Source of the DNA: Hsuehochloa calcarea
Taxonomy: Eukaryota; Streptophyta; Magnoliopsida; Poales; Poaceae
Direction of reading: 5' to 3'
DNA length: 64,000 bases
NCBI GenBank assembly: GCA_036346395.1
Contig: CM070599.1
Location: 11,399,232-11,463,231 of the forward strand
Under the pieces are notes generated by a model that did no database searches, was not told the DNA's origin, and was given only the letters and a program-made list of their open reading frames with translations. Of this stretch, positions 33,547-43,877 are shown piece after piece; position 1 is the first letter of the stretch, and each line of letters begins with the position of its first letter. A program made the translations under genes and the position numbers.

Positions 33547-35070
33547 TGTGGATATCATGGGGACATGCTCCAGATCTTAGGATGATGTGACAATTGACAA
33601 TAGCGTTTACGGTTTGTCGTTTCACGTGTTTTCGGCAAAGTTCGATTCTGTCGGATCGAACCGACCGATCGGCCAAAGTCGGCGATCGGGCACAATCGAT
33701 CTGACCGGCCATAAGCGGCGGTTGGACAGGGAATGTCAGAAAGTGGTATTTTGAGCTGGGCCAAAAATAGAGGGTGTAGGCAAGAGAGGGGGTTCTATTG
33801 CACTTGGTCCCATAATTTTTGGAGTCACCAGTCAAAAGTTCTATTGGTTTGAAAATTCCAGTAGGTTTCGGTTTTCCAGAAAGGAAAAATGGCTAAGTCC
33901 CAGCTGGCGGTCTGACCGGCCCATAGGTAGCGGTCAGACCGGCCAGGGTGGGCGGTCAGATCGGCCCGAGGGGCGGTTTGACCGGTTTCTACTTGGTTCG
34001 TCGCCCGACGTGGCGGCGTTGTTCGGTTGTTAGGTCAAAGTCATGAGTTTCATGGCATATGTGTTGCATGATGCATGTTTTGACTAACATGGGTCAAGTT
34101 GTGAAGAACTTGTACCCAAATTCGGTTTACTTGTCTATTGTTGTGCAGGTTGCTTGGTGGTCAACGACGGTCAACGGCGAGGATGATCGGGACTAGGCTT
34201 GGAGAGCTGAGGTCCAGAACGATCGACGATGCCGGGTGAGGTCAATGTACTCAAGCGTGGTTCAAGATGGACAAGGGTGACCTATTAGCTAATCCGAGGC
34301 GCAAGATGGCGCAAGGTGTAGCTAGTTAGTTCAAGGGATGTTAAAGACGGCGCATTAAAATGCGTGCGTAAGTGTCCCGTTTGTTTTGGGCCTTAACGAG
34401 AGCCCAATAGAGTCAAACTTCTAGAAGGTATAAGCCTCCACTATAAATAGGAGAGGGAGGTGGCTGCACATCCACTTCGTCTCTTTTGCAATTCTTGTAA
34501 ACCCTAATTTTCTTAGGGAGAGCTTTTGTGGAGGCTAGGGTTCTTGATAGTTTGATGTGATTTTCGTGCTCTTGGATTGAGCATTGACCTCAATTGATGG
34601 AGAGGTTGTAAGCCCATATCATATCAATCAATCAAAGGAAAGTTTGATCAATGTTTGATTGGAATAGGTTCCTGATATCATAGATATGGTATGCTCCAAG
34701 TTTCATCAAGTTTGGATTAGTAGATCAAAAGTTTCATCTATTTGCATCTTCGTCATCGGGTGTTTTGATCTGTTCTGGAGCTCGACGGTCAGACCGCCAT
34801 ACCCCACCTGTCAGACCGGCAATACCAGCGGTCCGACCGCCATCTACCAAACGGTCAGACCAGCTAGCAGATTGCTTTGGTTCAGTCTTTATTGATTTTG
34901 TTTTATTGCTTAGGGGTTTAAACTAGATTCAATATTAGTCTTCCGCTATACTAATATACTGATATTCATAGCTTCTATAGCTACTGGAGTAAAGTTTTAT
35001 TGAATCTATTTTTGTGAAAAAGTGAGCGTGCTCCTATCCACCCCCCTCTAGTCGCCTTTTCGGTCCAACA
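33547..35070 (+). mobile_element. solo LTR G2 (Opie-like copia, G family, shorter variant)
   Basis: The 1524-bp LTR starts TGTGGATATCATGGGGACAT and ends GGTCCAACA, with flanks AGTAT (33542-33546) and AGTGT (35071-35075), a target duplication with one difference. It is closely related to G1 but lacks a few hundred bases in the middle (around 34270-34320). Palindrome clusters lie near 33650-33725, 33905-33985 and 34785-34865; the TATA box is at 34442-34449. It interrupts F integrase, where the reading frame continues after removal of one duplication copy. Confidence 0.9.
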
Positions 35071-35075
35071 AGTGT

Positions 35076-35857
35076 TTCATCCTCAAACAGATGGGCAGTC
35101 AGAGCGTACTATTCAGACTTTGGAGGATATGTTGCGGACTTGCGTTCTATCTTGAAAGGGTAGTTGGGAGGACCAGTTGCCACTGGTAGAGTTTGCTTAT
35201 AACAATAGCTACCATTCCAGTATTAGAGCCGCACTATTAGCGGTTCTGTATGGGCGGAAATGCAGATCACCACTTTGTTGGGATGCAGTGGGTGAGAAGG
35301 TAGTTTTGTGTCTAGACTGGATTCAGAAGACCGTTGAGCGTGTGGCCATGGTGAGACATAATCTGTTAGCAGCTCAGAGCAGACAGAAAATCTATGCAGA
35401 TGTGAGGAGGAGTGACTTGGAGTTTGCGGTGGGTGACCAGGTGCTCTTGAGAGTGTCTCCCACTAAAGACATTGTCCGATTCGGTACCAAAGGGAAGCTT
35501 AGCCCGAGGTACGTTGGACCATTCCCGATTATTGCAAGAATTGGGAAGTTAGCCTACCAGCTGGACCTTCCTGAGTCCATGTGTGGAGTTCACAACGTGT
35601 TTCATGTCTTGATGCTGAGGAAGTTTTGGAGAGACCCAGAGCACAAGGTTTCATTGGAGCTGCTGACTATTGAGCTAGACCTCACAATTGAGTCGCGTCT
35701 GGTACGTATTCTGGAGAGGTCAGAGCGAGTGCTGAGGCACAAGACGTTGGTATACGTCAAGGTGATGTGGACACATCAGTCCAAGAAAGAGGCTACTTGG
35801 AAGTTGGAGTCTCGCATGCGCGAGCAATATCCAGAATTATTCACAGCAAGTATGTGA
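35076..35857 (+). pseudogene. pol: F integrase C-terminus with CR-type chromodomain
   Basis: Reading continues HPQTDGQSERTIQTLEDMLR (Glu of the catalytic triad in SERT), with a stop near 35154, then the 226-residue frame from 35177: PLVEFAYNNSYHSSI, then DLEFAVGDQVLLRVSPTKD, RYVGPFPIIARIGKLAYQL (integrase C-terminal GPY/F module), NVFHVLMLRKF, and RILERSERVLRHKTLVYVKV, EATWKLESRMREQYPELF. The last segment is the CR-type chromodomain of Tekay/Del chromoviruses, lacking the full aromatic cage. Stop TGA at 35855-35857. It would guide insertion to chromatin. Confidence 0.92.
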
Positions 35858-35935
35858 TATTGTTGGTGAAGTTTTTTTAGTGGTTTTTATTTTAGTGGGT
35901 TTAGCTTGGTTAGAATTCGGGGTCGAATTCCATTT

Positions 35936-35948
35936 AAGGGAGGTGGAA
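35936..35948 (+). other. polypurine tract of F
   Basis: AAGGGAGGTGGAA directly precedes the 3' LTR start TGCAATACCC at 35949. It supports the LTR boundary. Confidence 0.88.
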
Positions 35949-38326
35949 TGCAATACCCTAAATTTTAATCGGGCAATTAGAAAAGAGTTCGGGAGGAGAA
36001 AAACCAATTAAAGAGTGGTATTTCCAGAGGATTGGATGGGATTCCTGCAAATCTCCGCCAACCTGGGCCTTGGGCCGCGGCCCAGGAAGCCCAGGGGGGA
36101 ACCGGCCTAGGGGGGCCGGCCAACAGGGGTCGCCTCCCCCAACCCTAGCAGCCACCTCTTCCCCCACCAAGCCGCCACCTCCACCACCTCCTCCTCCCCA
36201 CCAGGCCGCCGCCTCTCCCCTCCCTGCTGTCGCCCCTCCCAGATCTTGGGCGCCCCGTCTCCCCCACAACCGAGTGCCCCTGCCGTCCCTCCTCGTGCTG
36301 CTGCCTCCCGATTTCGTCGTCTCCTCACTGTGGTGGCCGATCGTGGAAGGAAGAAGGGGGGAAGGAAGGGAGGAGAGGAAGAGAGGGAGGAGCACCTCAT
36401 TGGGGGCTCGCTGGTCAAGCTCATCTCCAAGGGTAAGCCTCCGAATCCCTTTGGATTGGTGTTTAAATTTTGTGATTAGGCGATGCCGGTAGCAGATTGA
36501 TTATGGAAGTATGTATAGATCGCTTGATTTGGGGTAGTTAGCTGCATATTGTAACCAGGACGTCTTCTAGAGAATTGTGGGCGACGTTGCTAGCTTTCTG
36601 TAGAGTATTGGATCAAGTCGTTTGGATGAGCAGATTGGGAGATATGATTTTCGTAGCGCGGCTGTTCTGCAGTTCTGTTTTAATTATGACAGATATTGGT
36701 AATTGGTCGTTAGCGTATAGTTAGTGGAAGAATTAGGGGATCTCATCATAACAAATATTGTAGAAATTTTTACAAGCTTTCCAGAAAGCTAAAGACCATA
36801 ATATTTGGCCTTGTGAACTGAATGTTACGTTGGGTTTAGTGCCTCTGTCCATAAACCCTGATGTGAATTATCCGTTCTTTTAATCAGTTTAGTAAGGGTA
36901 GAAGATTGCCGAATATGAAAATCGCACCAACTAGGTTTGGTTGGGGAATTTGATAAGCTTTCCAGAGGGTCCAAGAACACCTCATTTGGACTTGTGATCA
37001 ATAAGTTATGAATTTTTTAGTACGACTGTCTCTTGAGGGGACAGATCGGTCTGCTGGGTTAAAAACTGAGGGTTAGGTGATTTTATTAGAAGTCTTAGTA
37101 ATTTAATAAAATGTGCAGAATTTCAGAAAGAATCCAGAACTGAGTCGATTCCCATGATTGGACTTTTGAGTCACAGGTTGCGCTCGTTTTAGTATCAGAG
37201 TAGCAAAGGGGTAACTGTTCGGTACCGGGGAAGCGTAGTAGACTTGGAGACGTGTAGGAGCGATGTCGATTGATGAATGTTCTTTTGTTGCTGTAGCTTG
37301 TATTAAAATTTGAGTATTTATTGTAGGTGAGACGTCGTGCTTGTTGCCTTCTTCTAGCCAAAACGTGCATCGCAACTAGTAAATGCAAGTGCATGATAGA
37401 CAACAATCAATGACTGATCACCGTGATTCTTTATTTTTCAGTACCATTATTGTTGTGCTTTGATTTTTATTTAATTGCGAGCAATGAAATGACATGATTG
37501 TATCTTGTTGACGAACATGAGGAAAAATTGGATATGATGAATGTGATGAAGTTTTGCATTTTTGCATTCATAAGCATCTTTGCATATGAGAAGGTGATCA
37601 TGATTGATCACAACTCCACAGGAGTGGAGAAGGTCCCCGATCCTTGAGGAGGAACGGGCTTGAGAGTGAATGTTGTCGCGAGCATTCACTCATGCTATAC
37701 CGGTATACGCGAAAGAAGTGCATGTGGACATGTAGAGTAGAGTTGCATTGATAAATGAGATGAATGGATGTGAAACAAAGAGAAGAGAATAACATGAGAA
37801 TATTAATCGAAGTACCTGTGATGATAATGAAGTTATTGAATACTGTTGATTCATTATTTTTCGTTGTATATTGATGTATTTGCTGAGTCGTGGACTCACC
37901 CTTGCCCTTTTGTTGTTTATTTAGGTGATCTTCGAGGGCGCCATGTTTGAGAGTGAATAGGGCATATGGGATAGTTTCCTACTTCAGACACATGATTAAT
38001 TGCCATGAGAACTTTTTATTCATTATCGCTGGATTACTCTAGGACTTGTTAAGTTGAATAAAATTTAGGTCAAAGTTTTGGACTAGTCTATTTTGTTTCA
38101 AAGCTTCAAATTCATTAGTTTGGTGCTGTTTTGGATTGCTTACCTGGTTATGTTTCCCTTGCCCAGTTGTTCATACTTGATCAGTCTTTACTAATGTTTT
38201 GTTGAGACTCGTGGACGGGTTCTATTATTATTTTATTTGCTGAAATTTTCTAGTGTGTTGATGATGATTAGATGTTAAGGGTAGTGTGGTGGCATTCCAG
38301 GCCCAATACTGGGCTGGAGTGTTACA
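35949..38326 (+). repeat. 3' LTR of F
   Basis: Partner of 4658-7030. It retains the donor-like site (AAGGGTAAGC, GT at 36433-36434), the palindrome TATACCGGTATA near 37696 and the acceptor-like block (37878-37926). It ends GAGTGTTACA before TSD AAAAT. Its GC-rich part gives long open frames on both strands, none resembling a known protein. Confidence 0.93.
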
Positions 38327-38890
38327 AAAATGAAGAGCTTAAGGCCCAAGTCAAGAATTTGACAATTGACTTGGAAAGAAGCTTCAAAGGGAAGGCCACC
38401 ATTGATGATATGTTGAGCAAGCAAAGAAACTTGTAAGATAAGAGCAGAATTGTCTTTATTTCCAAGAAAAAGGAAAATAGCAAGACAAGACACAATCAAA
38501 GATATACAAATCTCATTAAGTGCTTTAGTTGCAATGAGAAAGACCACAATGCCTCGGTGTGCCCAAATAAAGTGGATGTCAAGTCAAGATATTCAAAGAA
38601 GAGGCAAACCAATATGGAGTAAGAAAAGAAGACAAGTAGAAGGAAAAGCCCAACTTGCTACAATTGCTGGGAAAAGGCATACATTGGTAAACAATATCCC
38701 ATAGGTAACACTCCTAAGTCAATCCTTTATAATGATCATTATTTGCTTAGAAAAGATAAGAATGGTAGGGTGATTGCTAGATTTGTTAGTCCTAAGATTA
38801 TTGCTAGGGCTATTTGGGTGCCCCAATATCTTGTGACTAACATTCAAGGATCCAACCGAGTTTGAGTACCAAAAAACGCTTAAAATGTTA
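38327..38890 (+). pseudogene. element H gag-like relic, part 3 (second and third zinc-knuckle-like motifs)
   Basis: Continues from 4657 across F: EELKAQVKNLTIDLERSFKG, then ATIDDMLSKQRNL and a stop, then basic residues and CFSCNEKDHNASVCPNKVD (a complete C-X2-C-X4-H-X4-C knuckle, about 38521-38570), then NM-E stop and CYNCWEKAYIGKQYP, a third copy that has lost its His and last Cys. It ends LLRKDKNGRVIARFV, AIWVPQYLVTN and WVPKNA*, the usual end of grass gag-only copia-like proteins. No protease or later domain follows. Confidence 0.75.
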
Positions 38891-41800
38891 AATATATACT
38901 TGGAGAGGCATTGGGGGCTTGGTTCATTCAAATAGAGGTGGATTCCACCATGTGTCAATTTGGAGCCAAGCTCGATGATCTTGTCAAATTAATAACAAAT
39001 GTTATTTCGGTAACAAGTACTTACATTGAAGTATCTAGCCCCTAGCCTTGTGTAGCATGCATTCATGAAAATCCTTTTCAAAAATGTGTTATTGCTCTTG
39101 TTCAAAATCTTTATTATTGCAATCTTGAGCAAGATGGTAGTGGTACATTAAGGAGGAGTGCTCAATCATATACATATATATCATATCCCTAAGTGCACCC
39201 AAATAAATTAAGTGCTAGTAATGTTTTTAAAAATTGAGCCTTTCAGGTAAAAGTCAAAAAATCCATAACTATTAGTAATCTTGTGAAAAAAGTTGCAAAA
39301 TGTATAAAAATGCTTATCAAAGGTTTTTCGAAGGTTTTGGCTCAAGAAAAACCTATTTTAAGTGAAAATGAGTTTCTAGCCGAAAATCTAGCTCATAGTA
39401 TCTTTTTTTTTTAACTAAACTAGATTGTTGTGTAAAATCTATTCTAAAAGAAATTTGAAAATGGCCCCAAAAGGAAAATCCTAGAGTTGGTTATTCTAAA
39501 ACTTTTTGGTATTTAAAACATTTCCATAGGACCAACCATTTGATAATTATAGCCATCTGAATCTCGCCAAAATTCTTGCTCTGACCCAAAATGGCCAATT
39601 CTTGCATATTGTGGGTTTATATATTTGAGCCGGATTTCCTTGTGTATATTGGCTTGAAATATTATTTCTAACCCATACAAATCCATGAAAGTGGAAAAAC
39701 TCCATGGAATTGAAATTTTGATGCGTTTAGAGGGTTTGTGCAAAATAATTCTCTTCATGTGCCTACAAAGTGCATTTTGCCTTTTATAAAAATTATTTTT
39801 GGAAAGATTTTTAGCCAATCCAATGTTCTTTTCTGGAAAGTTTCAAATCATTTGTACTTCATCTGAAAACGTTTTGACTTTTCTGCTTGTGAAACAAAAA
39901 ATATGCCTTCAATGCGAAATTTGTCACACTTTTGAATGGAGACTCCTTAAAAAAATATTTTTGGAAAATCTTCCTAAGAGTCTAAAGTTTATTTTTACAA
40001 AATTTCAAATAATTTAAATTTGATTAGGAAAAGTTTTGACTTTTTCTCTCTTTGATCAACATGCTGACAATTCAGATTTTTGCATGATTTTGAGCTGATT
40101 TGTGATTTGTATCTCTCAATGGGTTCATAATTTGAGGAACACAATATAATAATATTTGATCCTCCATAGTTGACATTTGTTTTTTAATTTTCTCAGATTT
40201 ATTGAACCTCATTTGTCCAGGTTTTCATCCATCTTTCAAAGCTCAATTGATTTGGCAAAATCTGGAAACCTGAAACTTTCAGTTTTACGAATCTTTATGA
40301 TTTTCATATCTTCAAAATGGTTGTGATTTGGGTAAGCCTCTTAAAACCAAACTTGTGAGTATTTTCGTTTACCAGCTCCATGATCTATCTCAAATTTGTT
40401 GGAGCATGTATATCTCAAGTTTTTATATGTATTAAAGAGTTTTTTTTTCAACTTTGTCTATTTTTACAAAATTAGACATTGATCTTGCATATATTGAAGT
40501 GGTTAAAAAACCGAGCTCAGAATATTCATGAAAAATGGTTCATAAGGGTATTTCAAACTTATTCATGCAAAAGAATGCTCAAAATACCCACATATGCTCA
40601 TTTTTGGCAATTATGGAGACAATTTAAATGAAAATGAGTTTAATTTGCCAAAATGAGTTTAAAATATTTTCAAATCTTGATTCTTGCTTCAAAACTCTCC
40701 AATCATGTTTCTATTTCAATTTGATAACATTTGGGGTTGTGTAGAATCCCCCTCACTCAAATTTCTCAAAATCTGAACTTGTTGAATTCTTGTTAGGCAT
40801 AATCGGTCTGACCGTTGTGTATCTTCGGTTTGACCTCTGTTGGTTCTCCGGTCTAACTGCCCCTTGAGTGCCGGTCTGACCGGTCGCTATTGTCAGCAAT
40901 AGTACATGGCCTATTTGTCGATTTCTACTTCTTTCGGCCACCTTATTTGCTTCCTTTGTCAAGTTATTTATTGCTATCTTTTGCAAGCTACCCTCTAGTA
41001 TTTTTCTTTATTACAAATGCAATTTTATTCTTCAAGTGGTAGCTTCTTTTCATCATCTTGACCTCGGCAATTGCTCCGTCTATCTTATTCCTTGCCGAGC
41101 ATACTTCTCATAACCAATCTCAAGTACTCTCCGTGTATGGGCAGATTCTCTCTTTCTCTCTTCTCTTTGGATGATTTCTTTGAAGGTCTTTGTGAGAAAA
41201 GTTCAAGCATTTTGCAATTTCAAGTCTTGTCGACATGTGGTATCCACAAGTGATGTTTAAGGACTATCTTTCAAGTGTGATTCACATATAGACATTTTAA
41301 GTGTGATCCACATATAGACATTTTTGGTGCTTAAAGTCAAAGGGGGAGAATTTGGTTGCAAATAATGGTCAAAGAAGAGAGTTTGAAGTCATCATGAGTT
41401 TTTGATGGATATATTTCAAAGACATGACAAACATGGAGATATTGGTTGGATGGAGAAAGCCTTTGTGTATTAAATGAGTACAACCTTCGTGTAGGGAGAG
41501 TTTTCCTAAAAAGTTTTTTTAGCAAAAATAAAAAACATTTTGGGCTTTGTTTAAATTAGTAAACTATTATATAGGAAAACTAATTTGCAATTTGCCCAAA
41601 ATAGTTTATAAATTTTTGTGAATGCATGTTTTTTCATGATCATGAGCTAAATAGTCATATCCTTAAACTATTGCATTATTTGGATCCAAAATATAGATGG
41701 AACTCCACCAAGAGTCAAACATGAATATGTGCATTTAGTTTCATTCTATATATTTGTATGCACACATTCAGGAGGAGTTCACTCCATGTTTTATGATTTC

Positions 41801-41945
41801 ACTAGTATTGATCACATTCTTCCATTCACTTAAATTAAGGATCTCTCTTTGAAATGTATCATTGAGTATATAAAGCTTTTGTAGTTGATATATACTAATG
41901 TTAATTCAATTTTAATTATTTGCAATTGTAGTGTCATCAATCACC
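38891..41945 (+). other. 3' non-coding region of element H
   Basis: About 3 kb of AT-rich DNA with no convincing ORF on either strand. Near 40800-40890 it holds several GGTCTGACCG-like motifs, similar to those in the LTRs of G. Around 39500-40700 there are many short runs of A and T, and weakly repeated phrases such as TTTTGGAAA. A relic of pol is not visible, so H was probably gag-only. Confidence 0.65.
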
Positions 41946-41959
41946 AAAAGGGTGGAGAT
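41946..41959 (+). other. polypurine tract of element H
   Basis: AAAAGGGTGGAGAT followed by TGAAGAATTTAG, the layout of a PPT and 3' LTR start in copia elements. This is the basis for the LTR boundary at 41960. Confidence 0.7.
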
Positions 41960-42936
41960 TGAAGAATTTAGACCCACCATTATGAGTTAATGGAGTATTT
42001 TGGTAATTAATGACAATTGTCGTGTGGATTAACATTTTTCATGAGTTGGTGAAACTGGTTGAGTCCAATGATGGTGAAGACTATGGGTGGCATCGTGAGT
42101 TGATTGTCATCAAGTTAAGATTCGGGATGAAAAATATCATCATGTGTTGATGAACATCAAGACAAGATCCCAAGTAAAGAAAATCATCTTGTGTTGATGA
42201 TATTCAAGATAATATTTCGAAGTAAAGAAGATCATCATGTGTTGATGATATTCAAGTCAAGAACTTGGAGCAAAGGAAATCATCATGTGTTGATGATTAT
42301 CATGTTAAGAACTCGGACTTAGAGTGAAGATGTTCGTCATCAAGCGATCACTCCAAGATAGATGCTCAAAGCAAATGTATGACTAACATAGCCTAAGAAT
42401 GTGTTCCTAGTCTTTTGCCTGTCTCGGTGTTTGGTTGGAAGACCAGATTGCTAGTATAGGTTGTCGTACTATTAATAGGGGTCTTGATTAGTAGCTTGAG
42501 TGTGTTATGTGTTGATAGCTCTTAGTGCTTGCTCTAACTCTCTTTAGCATATCACCGATATTTACGAATGTGTTTTGCAAATGGTTTAAGTCCATGTACC
42601 AAATTTCTTGTGGCGCAATTCTAAAAGATCAAATTTGTTTTGCAACTGATTGAGAATCATGCTTTCATACCTTGTTTGCATCACACATCAATTAGCAAAT
42701 ATGTTTTTGCAAAATCGAGTTGAAGCAAGATACAAAATCCACTTTTCCTATCTATGGTGGTTAGACCGCAACCCTAGGGCGGTCTGACCCTCCCCTATTT
42801 GGTGAAACCCGGCTGAGTGTCGATCGTTTGGTCGTGGTGGTCTAACCACCATGATTGACTGGTCTGACCACCATGTGTTGGCCGGTCTGATTGGCCCCAC
42901 GGTCAGCCACCCCGGTCAGCTCTAGGGCTTCAGCTG
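41960..42936 (+). repeat. 3' LTR of element H, partial
   Basis: Starts TGAAGAATTTAGACCC after the PPT. It carries four tandem 48-bp units (42136-42326) and a cluster of GGTCTGACC-type motifs (42755-42915). It stops near 42936, where copia RNase H coding begins without a recognisable LTR end, so the right part has been lost or displaced. The 5' LTR is outside the window. Confidence 0.65.
42136..42326 (+). repeat. four tandem 47-48-bp units, each with an ATCATCA...TGATGAT inverted repeat
   Basis: Units start at 42136, 42183, 42231 and 42279. Each opens ATCATCATGTGTTGATGA (or a close variant), whose two halves ATCATCA and TGATGAT pair, and goes on AAGTAAAGAA or similar. The unit position in the first 400 bp of the LTR is where U3 control sequences are expected. 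Confidence 0.85.
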
Positions 42937-43432
42937 CATGTGACATCCCTAACAGCCCTCACAGACTACTCTAACACCGATTGGGCTGGGTGTCTCGACA
43001 CTCATCGTTCTACGTTTGGATACTGCATATACTTTGGTGAAAACCTGGTTTCTTGGTCTTCCAAGAGCCAGGCCACGACGTCGCGCTCCAACGTAGAGGA
43101 AAAATATCATGCGGTGGCTCATGCCATTGTGGGTTGTTGCTGGCTTCGCCAACTCCTTCAGGAGCTTCACCGACGTATGACGTCCACCACCATGGTAAAC
43201 TGCGACAACATCAGTGCGGTCTACATGTCTTCAAACCCGATTCAACATCGTTGTACGAAGCATATTGAGATCGATATTCACTTTGTTTAGGAGAAGGTAT
43301 CACTTGGGAAAGTTCGCGTTACGCACATTTTGTCCACCTTGATTTCTTGCCGACGTCGTGACTAAAGGACTGCCGGTTCAGCTCTTCCAAGATTTTCACT
43401 TCAGTCTCTATGTTCATGCCCTACCATGTCAA
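42937..43432 (+). pseudogene. pol: copia RNase H and pol C-terminus, fragment
   Basis: The frame reads LTALTDYSNTDWAGCLDT, RSTFGYCIYFGENLVSWSSK, SRSNVEEKYHAVAHAIVGCCWLRQLLQEL, then NCDNISAVYMSSNPIQHR, TKHIEIDIHFV and a stop (43288-43290). These are RNase H motifs of Ty1/copia. After the stop VSLGKVRV and a degraded domain end are visible. It most resembles small copia elements of the Ale/Retrofit group; the RT to its left is missing, cut at 42936. Confidence 0.87.
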
Positions 43433-43634
43433 TTGAGGGGGGATGTAAACGAATCATAATTCGTGAGATTCTTTCCTGTTTTTGTGTTTAACTAATTAGG
43501 ATAGCAATCCCTTGTAATCCTAGAATTGTTGATTACTTGCCTTGTAAGGCCTGTACATTGTACATGATATATACGTGAATGAGACATCGCCCCGAGCAAA
43601 GTGTGTCTTCTCCTAGTTCTCTCTACTTTTCACA
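43433..43634 (+). repeat. PPT and short 3' LTR of the copia fragment
   Basis: TTGAGGGGGGATGTAAACG has a PPT just before TGTAAACGAATCATAATTCG. About 190 bp of LTR-like sequence follow, ending near CTCTACTTTTCACA, the usual end region of short copia LTRs. The partner LTR is not in the window, so the right end is approximate. Confidence 0.6.
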
Positions 43635-43877
43635 CACAAATGCACATTTACAGACTTTAGAATTTTAGGTCAGATTGGAGCGCTTTCCGAACTAAACAAC
43701 GAAAATGGCACTAGTCATGCGATATTTGCGAAATGGAGTCTCGTCACTTTGGCCACCGTGTGGTTTTCCCAATAGGCCGACTGTAACACTCCAAAAATGC
43801 TTGAATGCAAAATTATGGTATTTTTAAAACTTTTTATGTGTTATCTATTGTCATCCTTTTGTCATTATTATTGAGAA
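43635..43877 (+). other. left part of an older LTR-like sequence hosting element G
   Basis: TGTAACACTCCAAAAATGC at 43782 resembles a gypsy LTR start. G was inserted 96 bp further right at GAGAA (43873-43877), and the sequence continues after 54952 with CCCTAAAACATAAACCC. Between 43635 and 43781 I see no feature. Confidence 0.4.

Larger units (their letters stand above)
4658..38326 (+). mobile_element. element F: full-length Ty3/gypsy, Tekay/Del-like chromovirus, multiply interrupted
   Basis: F is bounded by LTRs of 2373 bp and 2378 bp with target duplication AAAAT (4653-4657 and 38327-38331). It has a PBS matching initiator-Met tRNA, gag with two zinc knuckles, protease, RT, RNase H, integrase, a C-terminal chromodomain-like segment and a PPT. 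The domain order PR-RT-RH-IN marks Ty3/gypsy; the C-terminal RILERSERVLR..VKVMW..EATWKLE segment is of the CR-type found in Tekay/Del chromoviruses. Four later insertions sit inside it: G1, L, a BARE-like solo LTR and G2. Stops, frameshifts and two altered catalytic Asp residues make it non-coding today. Removing the insertions leaves an element of about 9.9 kb. Confidence 0.93.

Noticed and set aside
35958..36430. Gly-rich open frames on the minus strand
   Set aside because: Antisense of the same GC-rich LTR stretch; low complexity, not conserved in the partner LTR.
38332..38890. Host zinc-knuckle protein gene
   Set aside because: It joins exactly with 4298-4657 across F and resembles retroelement Gag ending in WVPK.
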